Below, one piece after another: positions 25,233 through 33,872 of a stretch of 64,000 nucleotides of DNA (the stretch's first letter is position 1; each line of letters begins with the position of its first letter). The stretch is taken from positions 1 to 64,000 of the forward strand of contig NZ_CAKPYE010000005.1 of NCBI RefSeq assembly GCF_934202705.1, written 5' to 3'. The position numbers and the translations under genes were made by a program. The notes beneath the pieces were generated by a model. The model worked only from the letters and a program-made list of their open reading frames with translations, was not told the origin of the DNA and made no database searches. This DNA is from an uncultured Limosilactobacillus sp. GTDB taxonomy: Bacteria; Bacillota; Bacilli; Lactobacillales; Lactobacillaceae.

Positions 25233-25718
25233 TTAATGATTATCCGGATAAATATATTGATCCAGATTGACTTCCTCTAAAATATTATGATCTAATCTGA
25301 TTTGATTTAATTTAACCTTCTTCAAGCGAATTAATTTCATTGCATATTCATCATTATGGTAATTGCGCAAATAATTGATCTGCTTAATTCCTGCTTGCAG
25401 AAGACTTTTCGTGCATTGTAAGCATGGAAAATCTGTGACATACAATACAGCACCATCAGTAGGCGTGCCAAACTTAGCACACTGTAGAAGCGCATTCATT
25501 TCTGCGTGAATCGTCCGAACACAGTGACCATCACGCATATAACATCCAACGTCAATACAATGATCATCACCAGCAACCGCACCATTATAACCACTACCAA
25601 TAATTCGCTTATCACGTACTAAAATCGCCCCAACTGATAGTCGACGGCATGTCCCTCGTGAGGCCACTAAGCCGGCTTGAACCATAAAGTATTGATCCCA
25701 GTCAATCCGCTTTTTCAT
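25233..25718 (-). CDS. comEB: ComE operon protein 2, dCMP deaminase family
   Basis: Zinc-dependent deoxycytidylate deaminase (dCMP to dUMP), carried in the comE operon of Firmicutes although not essential for transformation in Bacillus. The 161-residue protein has the catalytic HAE motif (71-73) and zinc-binding PCLQC (Cys99, Cys102), plus ARGTC-like RGTCRRLSVGAIL. The ATG at 25718 follows AAAGGAGG; an upstream in-frame start is rejected. It lies between comEA and comEC. Confidence 0.95.
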   Translation of the reverse strand: MKKRIDWDQYFMVQAGLVASRGTCRRLSVGAILVRDKRIIGSGYNGAVAGDDHCIDVGCYMRDGHCVRTIHAEMNALLQCAKFGTPTDGAVLYVTDFPCLQCTKSLLQAGIKQINYLRNYHNDEYAMKLIRLKKVKLNQIRLDHNILEEVNLDQYIYPDNH

Positions 25719-25774
25719 TGTTATTCCTCCTTTTTTCTTTGTTAAGTATAACAAATTATTATTCGAACATCAGA

Positions 25775-26404
25775 TTAGACCGCCAACTGATCTTTTAATT
25801 TTGCAACGGTTTTTTCGCCAAAGCCAGCGATATTTTTTAAATCGGCCGGTGTCTTAAAACCACCATGTTGGTTACGGTATTCTAAAATCTTTTCAGCTTT
25901 CTTATCGCCAATACCATCAATTTTTGTCAGTTCGTCTTTACCAGCCGTATTTAAATTAACCTTACTCCCCTCTACAGCACGATTCCCGTCTGTCATTGGT
26001 CCCATCATTTGTGTTACCTGCTCACCAACTTTAGGGATTTGAATCACTTGTTGATCTAATAACTCCTTAGCCAAATTAACTTGATTTAAATCAGCCTGAC
26101 TAGTACTACCACCGGCAGCAGCGATCGCCTCTTCAACCCGTGATCCTTTTACTAAATGATACACACCAGGACGATTAACTGCCCCCTTAATATCAACACA
26201 CACTTTACTAGAATTACCGCCACGAGTAGTAGTTACTGCTGTTGCTTTCGTTAATCGTTGATTCACTGGCAGTCGATCAGTTGGTTGATGCTGAATTCTT
26301 GAAAAATGAATACAACTGAGCCAAGTTAAAATAACGACTAATCCGATACTAATACTGACAAATCGTAAATGTAGCCAACAAAATTCCTTTATTTTGTCAA
26401 TCAT
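25775..26404 (-). CDS. comEA: Competence DNA receptor ComEA
   Basis: Membrane-anchored DNA receptor that passes duplex DNA to the ComEC channel. The 209 residues comprise an N-terminal transmembrane helix (about 10-32), an SLBB-like segment (about 72-125, DIKGAVNRPGVYHLVKG) and two helix-hairpin-helix motifs at the C-terminus (about 145-205, IDGIGDKKAEKILEYR and IAGFGEKTVAKL). The ATG at 26404 is chosen because AGGGGGTGAG precedes it; a GTG two codons earlier lies in that site. First gene of comEA-comEB-comEC-holA. Confidence 0.94.
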   Translation of the reverse strand: MIDKIKEFCWLHLRFVSISIGLVVILTWLSCIHFSRIQHQPTDRLPVNQRLTKATAVTTTRGGNSSKVCVDIKGAVNRPGVYHLVKGSRVEEAIAAAGGSTSQADLNQVNLAKELLDQQVIQIPKVGEQVTQMMGPMTDGNRAVEGSKVNLNTAGKDELTKIDGIGDKKAEKILEYRNQHGGFKTPADLKNIAGFGEKTVAKLKDQLAV

Positions 26405-26447
26405 TCTCACCCCCTAGTATATAAAAACGTTAAAACTAATCATTTCC

Positions 26448-26483
26448 ATTAAAAAAGTGATGAATTTTTGAACTCATCACTTT
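26448..26483 (-). terminator. Terminator of the rsmD-coaD-PDZ protease unit
   Basis: AAAGTGATGA/TCATCACTTT 10-bp stem with a loop of about 10 bases, followed on the minus strand by TTTTTTAAT. The protease stop codon lies inside the stem, and the comEA promoter region follows directly. Confidence 0.85.
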
Positions 26484-27529
26484 GCTTGTTTCTCTAAATA
26501 ATTAACTGTATCTTTAAAACTTGTTACTGGAACAACTTTCATTCCCGGCGCATACTTTTTAGCGGTCGCTTTTGCCATTTGATAATTCGTTTGATAACCC
26601 TCTTCGTATTTTAAAAGTAATTTGGAAGGTTTCACATATGGCGCTAAAAAGACCTTGGCTCCTGCTCGATGCGCTGCAACAACTTTCTTGTCAATGCCGC
26701 CAATTTCACCGACGGTTCCATCAGCATTAATTGTGCCAGTTCCGGCAATTTTTTGTCCATGTCGTAAATCATGACCACTAATTTGTTGATAAATTTGTAA
26801 AGCAAACATTAACCCACCTGATGGGCCTCCCAGCTTACCTGGATTAACTGATACTTGAGGAGTCGTCTGAACCTTTGTATTGTCAGTTAAGATAATTCCA
26901 ATCCCTACACGTGACTTTGTAATTTTGACCAATGGTGCAGTTGCAGTCCGTTGCTTTTTATTATGCAAATAAGTGACTGTTAATGGTGCTCCAAGTTTCT
27001 GTTTACTAATATACTTTTGATACCCATGCGCAGTGTTAAAATGATGACCGTTAACTTTCGTAATGGTATCGCCAACATTTATCTTACCCTTAAATTTAGA
27101 GTCTTTTTGAACTTGAAGAACATATATTCCAAGATAACTCGTCTTGACGGGTTTCCCCGCTGCTTTAAAGGCCACTGCAATTGCCTGGTTAATTGCACTT
27201 TGCATATAGAAATTTTGGACTCGATCAAAAGTTTTACCACTTTGACCGCCCGTAACATCTTGGGCACTCTCAATCGTCGTATTTGGCGTCACCTTTGCCC
27301 ATAAATAAGTGACCGGTCGTGCCTGTTGCAAGTATACAGAAGTGATCATAAAACTTCCTGATTTCTTATCAGGATGTCCTGGAACAGTAACGTATGATCG
27401 TAAATTATCTGCGCTTCCCGGACTTTCAATATACTTATTTAGGGGCCAAAAAATAAACCATCCTGTAAATAGGATAATTATGACAATTGCAAATACCCGA
27501 CTTAATATTCGTTTATCTTCTCTTTTCAT
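26477..27529 (-). CDS. Lon-like PDZ-domain serine protease (SepM/YlbL family)
   Basis: Membrane-anchored S16-type protease. In 350 residues it has an N-terminal transmembrane helix (about 10-30), a PDZ domain (about 128-200, VGDTITKVNGHHF) and a Lon-type catalytic domain with Ser237 (GGPSGG) and Lys282 (GGIDKKV). In streptococci the orthologue SepM trims the competence peptide; in Bacillus YlbL acts in DNA-damage recovery by degrading YneA. Which role applies here is unknown. The ATG overlaps the end of coaD by 17 bases. The coaD-protease pairing is conserved in Firmicutes. Confidence 0.92.
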   Translation of the reverse strand: MKREDKRILSRVFAIVIIILFTGWFIFWPLNKYIESPGSADNLRSYVTVPGHPDKKSGSFMITSVYLQQARPVTYLWAKVTPNTTIESAQDVTGGQSGKTFDRVQNFYMQSAINQAIAVAFKAAGKPVKTSYLGIYVLQVQKDSKFKGKINVGDTITKVNGHHFNTAHGYQKYISKQKLGAPLTVTYLHNKKQRTATAPLVKITKSRVGIGIILTDNTKVQTTPQVSVNPGKLGGPSGGLMFALQIYQQISGHDLRHGQKIAGTGTINADGTVGEIGGIDKKVVAAHRAGAKVFLAPYVKPSKLLLKYEEGYQTNYQMAKATAKKYAPGMKVVPVTSFKDTVNYLEKQAK

Positions 27530-28034
27530 TATGTTTCTTCACCTGTCTCATTTGCCGCTCATCAAGCCGCTTCTCAAGGGCAGCATTAATGTTTGCAGGA
27601 AGATATGCTGAAATATCACCACCGGCCATTGTAACTTCTTTTAATAAGCTACTAGAAAGGTGTTGATATTTTGGATCTGCTAAGAAAAACACTGTTTCAA
27701 CTTGGTCATCTAAAAATTGATTCATCGTTGCGATGTCTCGCTCATACTCAAAATCCTTGGAATTACGTAAACCACGCATTAGATAATCAGCACCAATTTT
27801 ATTCATTAAATCAACTGTTAATCCCTGACTGGTGATGACTGAAACATTGTCCAAACCTGAAACCGCTTCTTTAACCTGATTTAATCGTTCTTCAAGCGTA
27901 AATAAGGGGTGCTTGCTTTCGTTAGCCATAACGGCAACTGCCAATTGGTCAAACAATGCACTCCCTCGTTTAATTAGATCGAGGTGTCCCAGTGTTAATG
28001 GGTCAAAACTTCCTGGAAAAATTGCCACTTTCAT
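27513..28034 (-). CDS. coaD: Phosphopantetheine adenylyltransferase
   Basis: Penultimate step of coenzyme A synthesis: 4'-phosphopantetheine plus ATP gives dephospho-CoA. The 173-residue nucleotidyltransferase has the GSFDPLTLGHLDLI motif at the N-terminus (T/HxGH type) and the ISSTxxR-like region as LSSSLLKE. The C-terminus is about ten residues longer and basic, perhaps because it overlaps the next gene. Its ATG overlaps the rsmD stop by one base (TAATG). Confidence 0.96.
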   Translation of the reverse strand: MKVAIFPGSFDPLTLGHLDLIKRGSALFDQLAVAVMANESKHPLFTLEERLNQVKEAVSGLDNVSVITSQGLTVDLMNKIGADYLMRGLRNSKDFEYERDIATMNQFLDDQVETVFFLADPKYQHLSSSLLKEVTMAGGDISAYLPANINAALEKRLDERQMRQVKKHNEKRR

Positions 28035-28597
28035 TATTCATTATCTCCTTGAAATTGATAAATTGTCAGCACTGTAATTCCATATTGATGTTGACGAAAT
28101 AGCTTAAAGCCAGTTAAATTCTGCGGTAAGTTTGCTTCACCATTCGTCTCACAAACAACTAAAGCATTTTTCCTTAACAGTCCTTCTGCAACCATCGCCG
28201 TGATATCTTTAAGGATTTGTTGCTTTGCGTATGGAGGATCTAAAAATACTAAATCAAACTGCTTTCCTTGTCCCCCAAATAGACGTAATGCTTTGCGAGC
28301 ATCTTGTTTCAGAACCGTAAATTGATCATCACAATGGGTTAATGAAATATTTCGCTGAATTGTTTTGATTGCAGCATATTGACGATCAACAATCATGGCA
28401 TGGTCAATTCCGCGTGAAACGGCCTCAATGCTTAAACCACCACTACCACCATAAAGATCCAAACTTTGTCCGCCATCAAAATAAGGACCAATAATATTAA
28501 ATAACGATTCTTTAACTTTATCAGTTGTTGGTCGAGTTGCCATCCCAGGAACAGCATTTAAACGTCGTCCCCGAATCTTTCCTGAAATTACCCGCAT
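28034..28597 (-). CDS. rsmD: 16S rRNA (guanine966-N2)-methyltransferase
   Basis: SAM-dependent methyltransferase modifying G966 of 16S rRNA. The 187 residues carry the characteristic N-terminal RVISGKIRGRRL, the SAM motif DLYGGSGGLSIEA (47-59) and the catalytic DPPY (120-123). The order rsmD-coaD-protease and the one-base overlap with coaD are standard for Lactobacillales. It lies 3 bases downstream of ylbG. Confidence 0.95.
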   Translation of the reverse strand: MRVISGKIRGRRLNAVPGMATRPTTDKVKESLFNIIGPYFDGGQSLDLYGGSGGLSIEAVSRGIDHAMIVDRQYAAIKTIQRNISLTHCDDQFTVLKQDARKALRLFGGQGKQFDLVFLDPPYAKQQILKDITAMVAEGLLRKNALVVCETNGEANLPQNLTGFKLFRQHQYGITVLTIYQFQGDNE

Positions 28598-28600
28598 CGT

Positions 28601-28894
28601 TTACTCATCCTCATCATTCTTCTTATAAATACCAGCATTTGTTAACCGAAAGACCGTTGGGTCAATATTAGGCCATTCCGAAAGTTGGACATCTTTAACG
28701 GCGCGGAGCGCTAAGATTTTATCCTTCATTTCATTAACTTCTGTCTGATTAACATATAAAATCACATAATGAAATCGTCGTGAAAAGTATATAACGTGTC
28801 CATAGTGGCGTAGTCGACGGATAACATGTGCATTCTTAACATAAATAATTAATCCTTGTCGTTTTGTAATACTAAACAACTCTTTTAATGCCAC
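28601..28894 (-). CDS. ylbG: YlbG family protein (UPF0298)
   Basis: A 97-residue soluble protein with the UPF0298/YlbG pattern: RQGLIIYVKN at the start, then RRLRHYGHVIYFSRRFHYVILYVN. The fold is ferredoxin-like in solved members; function is unknown. It sits between ftsW and rsmD with gaps of only 3-9 bases, as in Bacillus, where ylbG precedes rsmD. Confidence 0.88.
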   Translation of the reverse strand: MALKELFSITKRQGLIIYVKNAHVIRRLRHYGHVIYFSRRFHYVILYVNQTEVNEMKDKILALRAVKDVQLSEWPNIDPTVFRLTNAGIYKKNDEDE

Positions 28895-28903
28895 CTTTCA
28901 TAC

Positions 28904-30052
28904 TTATGACTGTTGTTTCTTATACTGTCGACTCACATTCAATACCAAACCCACTGCAGCGCTTAACACTAACATACTGGAACCACCATAAGAAATAAAC
29001 GGTAAAGTCACCCCGGTAATCGGCAGGAGTCCTGAAACACCTCCAATATTAAAGAATGTTTCAACAGCAATAAATGTTGCAACTCCATAACAAATTAACG
29101 CTTGGTATAAAGAATTAACACGCACCCCAAGTTGAATTGTCCGACAAACAATGATCATTATCAGGATTAAGATAACTGCAACCATAAGCCATCCCATTTC
29201 CTCACTAATAATAGCCAAAATAAAATCTGTATTTGGTTCAGGCAGGTACCCCATTTTTTGAATGCTATTACCCAACCCGACACCAGTTAAACCACCGTTG
29301 GAAATGGCATAGTATGAATTAACAAGTTGACTACCAACCCCGCTATTGTTACCGAATGGGTTAATATAAGCAACAAAACGATTTACTTGATAACCATGGA
29401 AATGATTCACCACAAATCGTGCAATAATTGGTAATCCAATTACAATTACTCCTAAAAAGGATAATAATAACCGCACCCCACTTCGCCAGTTAATTTCACT
29501 CCCTAAAAACATTACAATCACAATTGCACTATTGATCGCAAAACCACCAAAATCTGGCTGGATTAAGATTAAAAACAATAACAGTGCGGTAATAATTAAT
29601 GGATACCGGGTACTCCAAATACTATAAATTCCGGATTGTTCATTATAATGCGCAAATTGATTGGCTAAGTAGACGATCAAAAATAGTTTTACAATTTCAG
29701 CTGGTTGAATACTAATAAATCCTAAATTAATCCAACCTTGTGCTCCGTTAATTGCAGCTCCAAAGAGTTTAACAAAGAGCAACATTGCTAATAAACCCAA
29801 GAAAAAAATCATCAGTAATTTTGGTGATCGCAATGCTTCTAAACGCATTAACGAACTCACAATGGCTACAATTATCCCCGCAACCGCAAATACGGATTGT
29901 CGTAGTAAATATCCAGTTGGTGAGCCACCATTTTGCATCTGAATCCCAGCACTCGCTGAATACACCATAATAACACCGATGATACACAGCCCAATGTAGG
30001 AAAAAGCGATCCAGGGATCCAATTGTTTAATTTTACTAAACACTTTTTGCAT
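28904..30052 (-). CDS. ftsW: SEDS peptidoglycan glycosyltransferase FtsW
   Basis: Polytopic membrane glycosyltransferase that polymerises lipid II together with a class B PBP. The 382-residue protein has about ten hydrophobic helices and SEDS-family motifs: GAINGAQGWINLG, QPAEIVKLFLIVYLA, PNTDFILAIISEEMGW and PFISYGGSS. Position next to ylbG/rsmD rather than in the dcw cluster matches Firmicutes FtsW rather than RodA. The ATG at 30052 is preferred over a GTG four codons upstream because GAGG is then correctly spaced. Confidence 0.93.
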   Translation of the reverse strand: MQKVFSKIKQLDPWIAFSYIGLCIIGVIMVYSASAGIQMQNGGSPTGYLLRQSVFAVAGIIVAIVSSLMRLEALRSPKLLMIFFLGLLAMLLFVKLFGAAINGAQGWINLGFISIQPAEIVKLFLIVYLANQFAHYNEQSGIYSIWSTRYPLIITALLLFLILIQPDFGGFAINSAIVIVMFLGSEINWRSGVRLLLSFLGVIVIGLPIIARFVVNHFHGYQVNRFVAYINPFGNNSGVGSQLVNSYYAISNGGLTGVGLGNSIQKMGYLPEPNTDFILAIISEEMGWLMVAVILILIMIIVCRTIQLGVRVNSLYQALICYGVATFIAVETFFNIGGVSGLLPITGVTLPFISYGGSSMLVLSAAVGLVLNVSRQYKKQQS

Positions 30053-30124
30053 TATTTTCCTCACTCTAAATGAAATTCACAAAAAATATTATACACCACT
30101 TATAATAACTAGTTATTTGATTCC

Positions 30125-30163
30125 AAAAGAAATGAGGCTGAGTAATCTGCCCCAGCCTCATTT
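30125..30163 (-). terminator. Terminator of typA
   Basis: AAATGAGGCTG/CAGCCTCATTT 11-bp stem with a 12-base loop, followed on the minus strand by CTTTTGG. Lies between typA and ftsW. Confidence 0.8.
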
Positions 30164-30172
30164 ACAATCAAT

Positions 30173-32017
30173 TTACTTCCGTGACGCTGCTTTACGACGC
30201 TTAGCAGCTTTTTCACGAGCGTTAGTATTCAAGATTTGTTTCCGTAACCGAATATTTTCTGGTGTAACTTCGCAATACTCATCTTCATTCAAGAATTCTA
30301 GTGATTCTTCAAGCGTAAAGTGAGTTGGTGTCTTAATCCGAGCCATTTCATCAGAACCAGCCGCACGCACGTTTGTTAAGTTCTTACCTTTGGTGATATT
30401 TACGGTAATGTCATTTTCACGACTATTTTCACCGACAATCATCCCTTCGTACACTTCAGTACCTGGATCAATTAACAATGTTCCTCGACTTTCGATTCCC
30501 ATCATTGCGTAAGTTGTTGCTTTACCAGCATTCATTGAAACTAAAGTTCCCTTTTGACGACCAGGGTTCCAATTCTTAATAACTGGAGCATACTTTTCGA
30601 AAGTATGACTCATGATCCCATAACCACGGGTAATTGACATGAATTCAGTTGAATAACCAATTAATCCACGTGAAGGAACTAAGTACGTTAACCGTGTTTG
30701 ACCATTGTTATCGGGTTCCATGTTTTTCATTTCACCCTTCCGCTTGTTCAAACTATCAATGATTGAACCAGTATATTCATCTGGTGTATCTACTAGAACC
30801 TCTTCAAACGGTTCACACATTACACCATCAATTTCACGATAGATAACTTCTGGACGAGATACTGATAATTCATAACCTTCACGCCGTAAAGTTTCGATTA
30901 AAATGGATAAATGCAATTCACCACGCCCTGAAACTGTCCATGCACCTGGATCGTCGGTATCTTCAACCTTGAGTGAAACATCAGTCTGCATTTCACGCTT
31001 CAAACGGTCTTCCAGTTGACGAGCCGTTACAAACTTTCCTTCACGACCTGCAAAAGGTGAATCATTAGTTCGGAAAGTCATCCGCAATGTCGGTGGATCA
31101 ATCCGTAATGGTGTAATGGCTTCAGGATGATTTGGATCTGCAACCGTTTCACCAACATTAATATCTTCCATCCCAGAGACGGCAATTAAGTCACCAGCTT
31201 CAGCCTCTTGAATTTCTTCACGTTTCAATCCAAAGAAACCAAATAATTTTGTAACCCTAAAGTTCTTCTTAGAACCGTCAAGTTTTAATAAGGTAACGTT
31301 ATCACCAATCTTAATCTTCCCACGGAAGACCCGACCAATACCAATTCGACCAACAAAATCATTGTAGTCCAAAATTGCCACTTGGAATTGAAGTGGTTCA
31401 TCAGAATTATCAATTGGTGCAGGAATGGTTTTAACAATTGTATCAAACAACGGCTTCATCGTATGTTCCTGAGTTGAAACATCAGAATCATAACTTGAAG
31501 TCCCATTCATAGCTGAAGTGTAAATAACTGGAAAATCCAGTTGATCTTCATCTGCTCCTAGTTCAATAAATAGGTCTAGTACCTCATCAACAACCTCTTC
31601 AGGACGAGCTCCTTTTCGGTCGACCTTATTAATAACAACGATTGGCGTCAAGTGTTGTTCTAAAGCTTTCTTCAAAACGAAACGTGTCTGTGGCATCGTT
31701 CCTTCAAAAGCATCAACCACTAGTAAAACACCATCAACCATCTTCATAACACGTTCAACTTCTCCACCGAAGTCAGCGTGCCCTGGAGTATCCAAAATGT
31801 TAAATTGATACTTTCCATACTTAACAGCGGTATTCTTTGAGAGAATCGTAATTCCACGTTCTCGTTCAATAGCGTTAGTATCCATTGCCCGATCTTGAAT
31901 ATCAAAGTGTTCTGGCAAAGTATCTGATTGCTTTAGCATTTCATTCAGTAAAGTGGTCTTACCGTGGTCAACGTGTGCAATGATCGCAATGTTACGAATA
32001 TCATCACGTGATTTCAT
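30173..32017 (-). CDS. typA: Translational GTPase TypA/BipA
   Basis: Ribosome-associated GTPase of the EF-G family, needed for assembly and growth at low temperature or stress. From the ATG at 32017 the protein has 614 residues with AHVDHGKT (14-21), the DTPGHADF and NKVD motifs, domains II, III and V and the BipA-specific C-terminal domain. The basic tail (about 600-614) follows the conserved NIRLRKQILN. AAGGAAG precedes this ATG; an earlier in-frame ATG is unlikely. It is monocistronic between two terminators. Confidence 0.97.
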   Translation of the reverse strand: MKSRDDIRNIAIIAHVDHGKTTLLNEMLKQSDTLPEHFDIQDRAMDTNAIERERGITILSKNTAVKYGKYQFNILDTPGHADFGGEVERVMKMVDGVLLVVDAFEGTMPQTRFVLKKALEQHLTPIVVINKVDRKGARPEEVVDEVLDLFIELGADEDQLDFPVIYTSAMNGTSSYDSDVSTQEHTMKPLFDTIVKTIPAPIDNSDEPLQFQVAILDYNDFVGRIGIGRVFRGKIKIGDNVTLLKLDGSKKNFRVTKLFGFFGLKREEIQEAEAGDLIAVSGMEDINVGETVADPNHPEAITPLRIDPPTLRMTFRTNDSPFAGREGKFVTARQLEDRLKREMQTDVSLKVEDTDDPGAWTVSGRGELHLSILIETLRREGYELSVSRPEVIYREIDGVMCEPFEEVLVDTPDEYTGSIIDSLNKRKGEMKNMEPDNNGQTRLTYLVPSRGLIGYSTEFMSITRGYGIMSHTFEKYAPVIKNWNPGRQKGTLVSMNAGKATTYAMMGIESRGTLLIDPGTEVYEGMIVGENSRENDITVNITKGKNLTNVRAAGSDEMARIKTPTHFTLEESLEFLNEDEYCEVTPENIRLRKQILNTNAREKAAKRRKAASRK

Positions 32018-32060
32018 GCATAATCTTCCTTTCAAAATTAGTAGTTTAATATCATTTCAT

Positions 32061-32086
32061 AAAAAAACTGTGACCTTCGTCACAGT
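32061..32086 (-). terminator. Terminator of the inositol-monophosphatase-like gene
   Basis: ACTGTGAC/GTCACAGT perfect 8-bp stem around a 4-base loop, followed on the minus strand by TTTTTTT. Confidence 0.9.
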
Positions 32087-32094
32087 ATCAACGG

Positions 32095-32859
32095 CTAATC
32101 CACAAGTTCCAGAACATCATCTGCAACCTGCTTTGTCGCTACCAATACAAGGTTAGATGATAGCACATTGACCTTGGGCTCGTCAATTCCTTTCACAACT
32201 AATCCTAATTCATTGGCCATGACCATTCCAGCAGCCAAATCCCAAGGCTTTAAGAATGAAAGGTAGCCGCCAATTCGGCCAGTAATAACGTAAATCATTT
32301 CAATCCCAGCACTGCCGTACATCCTTAATCCACGTGCTTGCCTTTCCACCTCACGAACATTATGACCACCATCAATCGTTAGTCCAGCATTAACAACCAT
32401 TAGGCTGTCATGTAAGTTATTATTGGCCGGTGCGTTAATTTGCTGTTCATTAACATAGACACCTGTTCCATTACCGCCATGATATAGTTTGCTATTCATC
32501 ACATCCATAATATAACCATAAGTTGGCTGTCCATCAACGTATAGAGCAACCATAATTGCGAAGTTTCGGTGTTGCATAACAAAGTTCATCGTTCCATCAA
32601 TTGGATCAACAATAAACACATGCCCGGCCATTGACTTAACTTGATCACCATAACCCTCTTCACTAATAATCTGCGCTTCAGGATCAATCTCACGTAAGTT
32701 TCGGTTTAAATACTGCTCATTTTCCTTATCTACGGTCGTTACCAAATCTTTATAACTCGTCTTTAGATCAACATCGTATGATTTTTTCATCCGTTGTCGA
32801 GTCAGCTTCTGAACATCCCACATTAGCTTTTGAATCTTTTGATCAATTTCTAATAGCAT
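32095..32859 (-). CDS. Inositol monophosphatase family protein
   Basis: Mg2+-dependent phosphatase of the IMPase/SuhB family, 254 residues. Metal ligands: Glu67/Glu68 (SEEG), Asp85 and Asp88 (DPIDGTMNF) and Asp207 (PWDLAAG). The natural substrate in lactobacilli is not established; inositol-1-phosphate, fructose-1,6-bisphosphate or PAP-like compounds are all known for the family. It follows the UPF0223 gene by 6 bases, a pair also adjacent in Bacillus (yktA-yktC region), and ends at a strong terminator. Confidence 0.9.
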   Translation of the reverse strand: MLLEIDQKIQKLMWDVQKLTRQRMKKSYDVDLKTSYKDLVTTVDKENEQYLNRNLREIDPEAQIISEEGYGDQVKSMAGHVFIVDPIDGTMNFVMQHRNFAIMVALYVDGQPTYGYIMDVMNSKLYHGGNGTGVYVNEQQINAPANNNLHDSLMVVNAGLTIDGGHNVREVERQARGLRMYGSAGIEMIYVITGRIGGYLSFLKPWDLAAGMVMANELGLVVKGIDEPKVNVLSSNLVLVATKQVADDVLELVD

Positions 32860-32865
32860 CCGCTC

Positions 32866-33150
32866 CTACCCCCGTGATAGTGTAATGATTTTGTGATCAG
32901 TTTGCTGGGCTGCTTTTACAGCATCATATAATTGGTAACCACTAGCCTCATAAAACTTTCGACCAATCTGCTTTTCTTCCGATTTTGCCGGAACCACTTG
33001 TTTGAAATCTTGATAAGCTTTCAAGAGTTGTTGCCGATTCGCGCCACCCTCGTACGCTTTCTCAACCTGATTGAACATTTTAATCACTATTTCTAATTCT
33101 TTTGTAGTCCAACTTGGATCAATCGGATACGAATAATTATCGTTTGTCAT
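32866..33150 (-). CDS. UPF0223 family protein (YktA-like)
   Basis: A 94-residue helical protein with the UPF0223 signature: SYPIDPSWTTKELEIVIKMF near the N-terminus, a central basic helix and SEEKQIGRKFYEASGYQLYDAVK. Function unknown. The ATG at 33150 is spaced six bases from GGGGTG; a GTG three codons earlier overlaps that site. Probably co-transcribed with the downstream phosphatase gene. Confidence 0.88.
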   Translation of the reverse strand: MTNDNYSYPIDPSWTTKELEIVIKMFNQVEKAYEGGANRQQLLKAYQDFKQVVPAKSEEKQIGRKFYEASGYQLYDAVKAAQQTDHKIITLSRG

Positions 33151-33274
33151 ATAATTCACCCCTATTTTTTATTATTTTACCATTCCTATTTTTAGAAGAA
33201 CGGTTTAGTTTTAATGTAATCAAAAATTATTTTGTGATAGACTTATATGTTAAAGAAGAATGGAGGCAAAAAAG

Positions 33275-33835
33275 TTGTTTTTAATGAAGGATATTGTGCG
33301 TGATGGTAACCCTGTTCTGCGTCAACGGGCAGCCAAAGTTTCTTTTCCCCTAACAGATGAAGAGCGAACTTTTGCTCATGAATTAATGGAATACCTTGAA
33401 GTCAGTCAGGATCCAGAACAATGCAAAAAATATGGGCTCCGTGCAGGAGTTGGTTTAGCAGCTCCTCAAGTTGGAGTTTCCAAGCAAATGGCTTCGGTAC
33501 TGGTACCGGCTGATGAAGAAGGCGGCAAGCCTCAATTCAAAGATGTCATCATTAATCCGGTAATCGTTAGTGAATCTGTTCAATATGGTGCACTAACTGA
33601 AGGTGAAGGTTGTTTATCCGTTGACAAAGATATCCCTGGATATGTTCCTCGGCATGATCGGATTACCTTAAAATATCAAGATGTTGATGGGCAAACGCAT
33701 AAGGTTCGCTTAAAACATTACCCGGCAATTGTTTGTCAACATGAAATTGATCATCTCCACGGAGTTCTTTTCTACGATCACATTAATAAGGAGCATCCCT
33801 TTGAAGCCCCGAAGGATACGGTACTATTCGGATAA
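33275..33835 (+). CDS. def: Peptide deformylase
   Basis: Removes the formyl group from nascent N-terminal methionine. Type II (Gram-positive) enzyme of 186 residues with the three hallmark motifs GVGLAAPQ (58-65), EGCLS (Cys113) and HEIDH (156-160) that bind the metal. The type II insertion (about 45-55, 70-90) is present. The start appears to be TTG at 33275, eight bases after GGAGG; the next in-frame ATG (33284) is too far from it. Ends convergently with an unknown gene at a shared hairpin. Confidence 0.95.
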   Translation: MFLMKDIVRDGNPVLRQRAAKVSFPLTDEERTFAHELMEYLEVSQDPEQCKKYGLRAGVGLAAPQVGVSKQMASVLVPADEEGGKPQFKDVIINPVIVSESVQYGALTEGEGCLSVDKDIPGYVPRHDRITLKYQDVDGQTHKVRLKHYPAIVCQHEIDHLHGVLFYDHINKEHPFEAPKDTVLFG

Positions 33836-33872
33836 AAAAGGATTGACACTTCAAAAGTGCCAATCTTTTTTT
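33836..33872. terminator. Bidirectional terminator of def and the 33871 gene
   Basis: GATTG-CACTT pairs with AAGTG-CAATC (one mismatch) with A and T runs on both sides. The stop codon of the convergent gene lies at its right edge. Confidence 0.85.
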
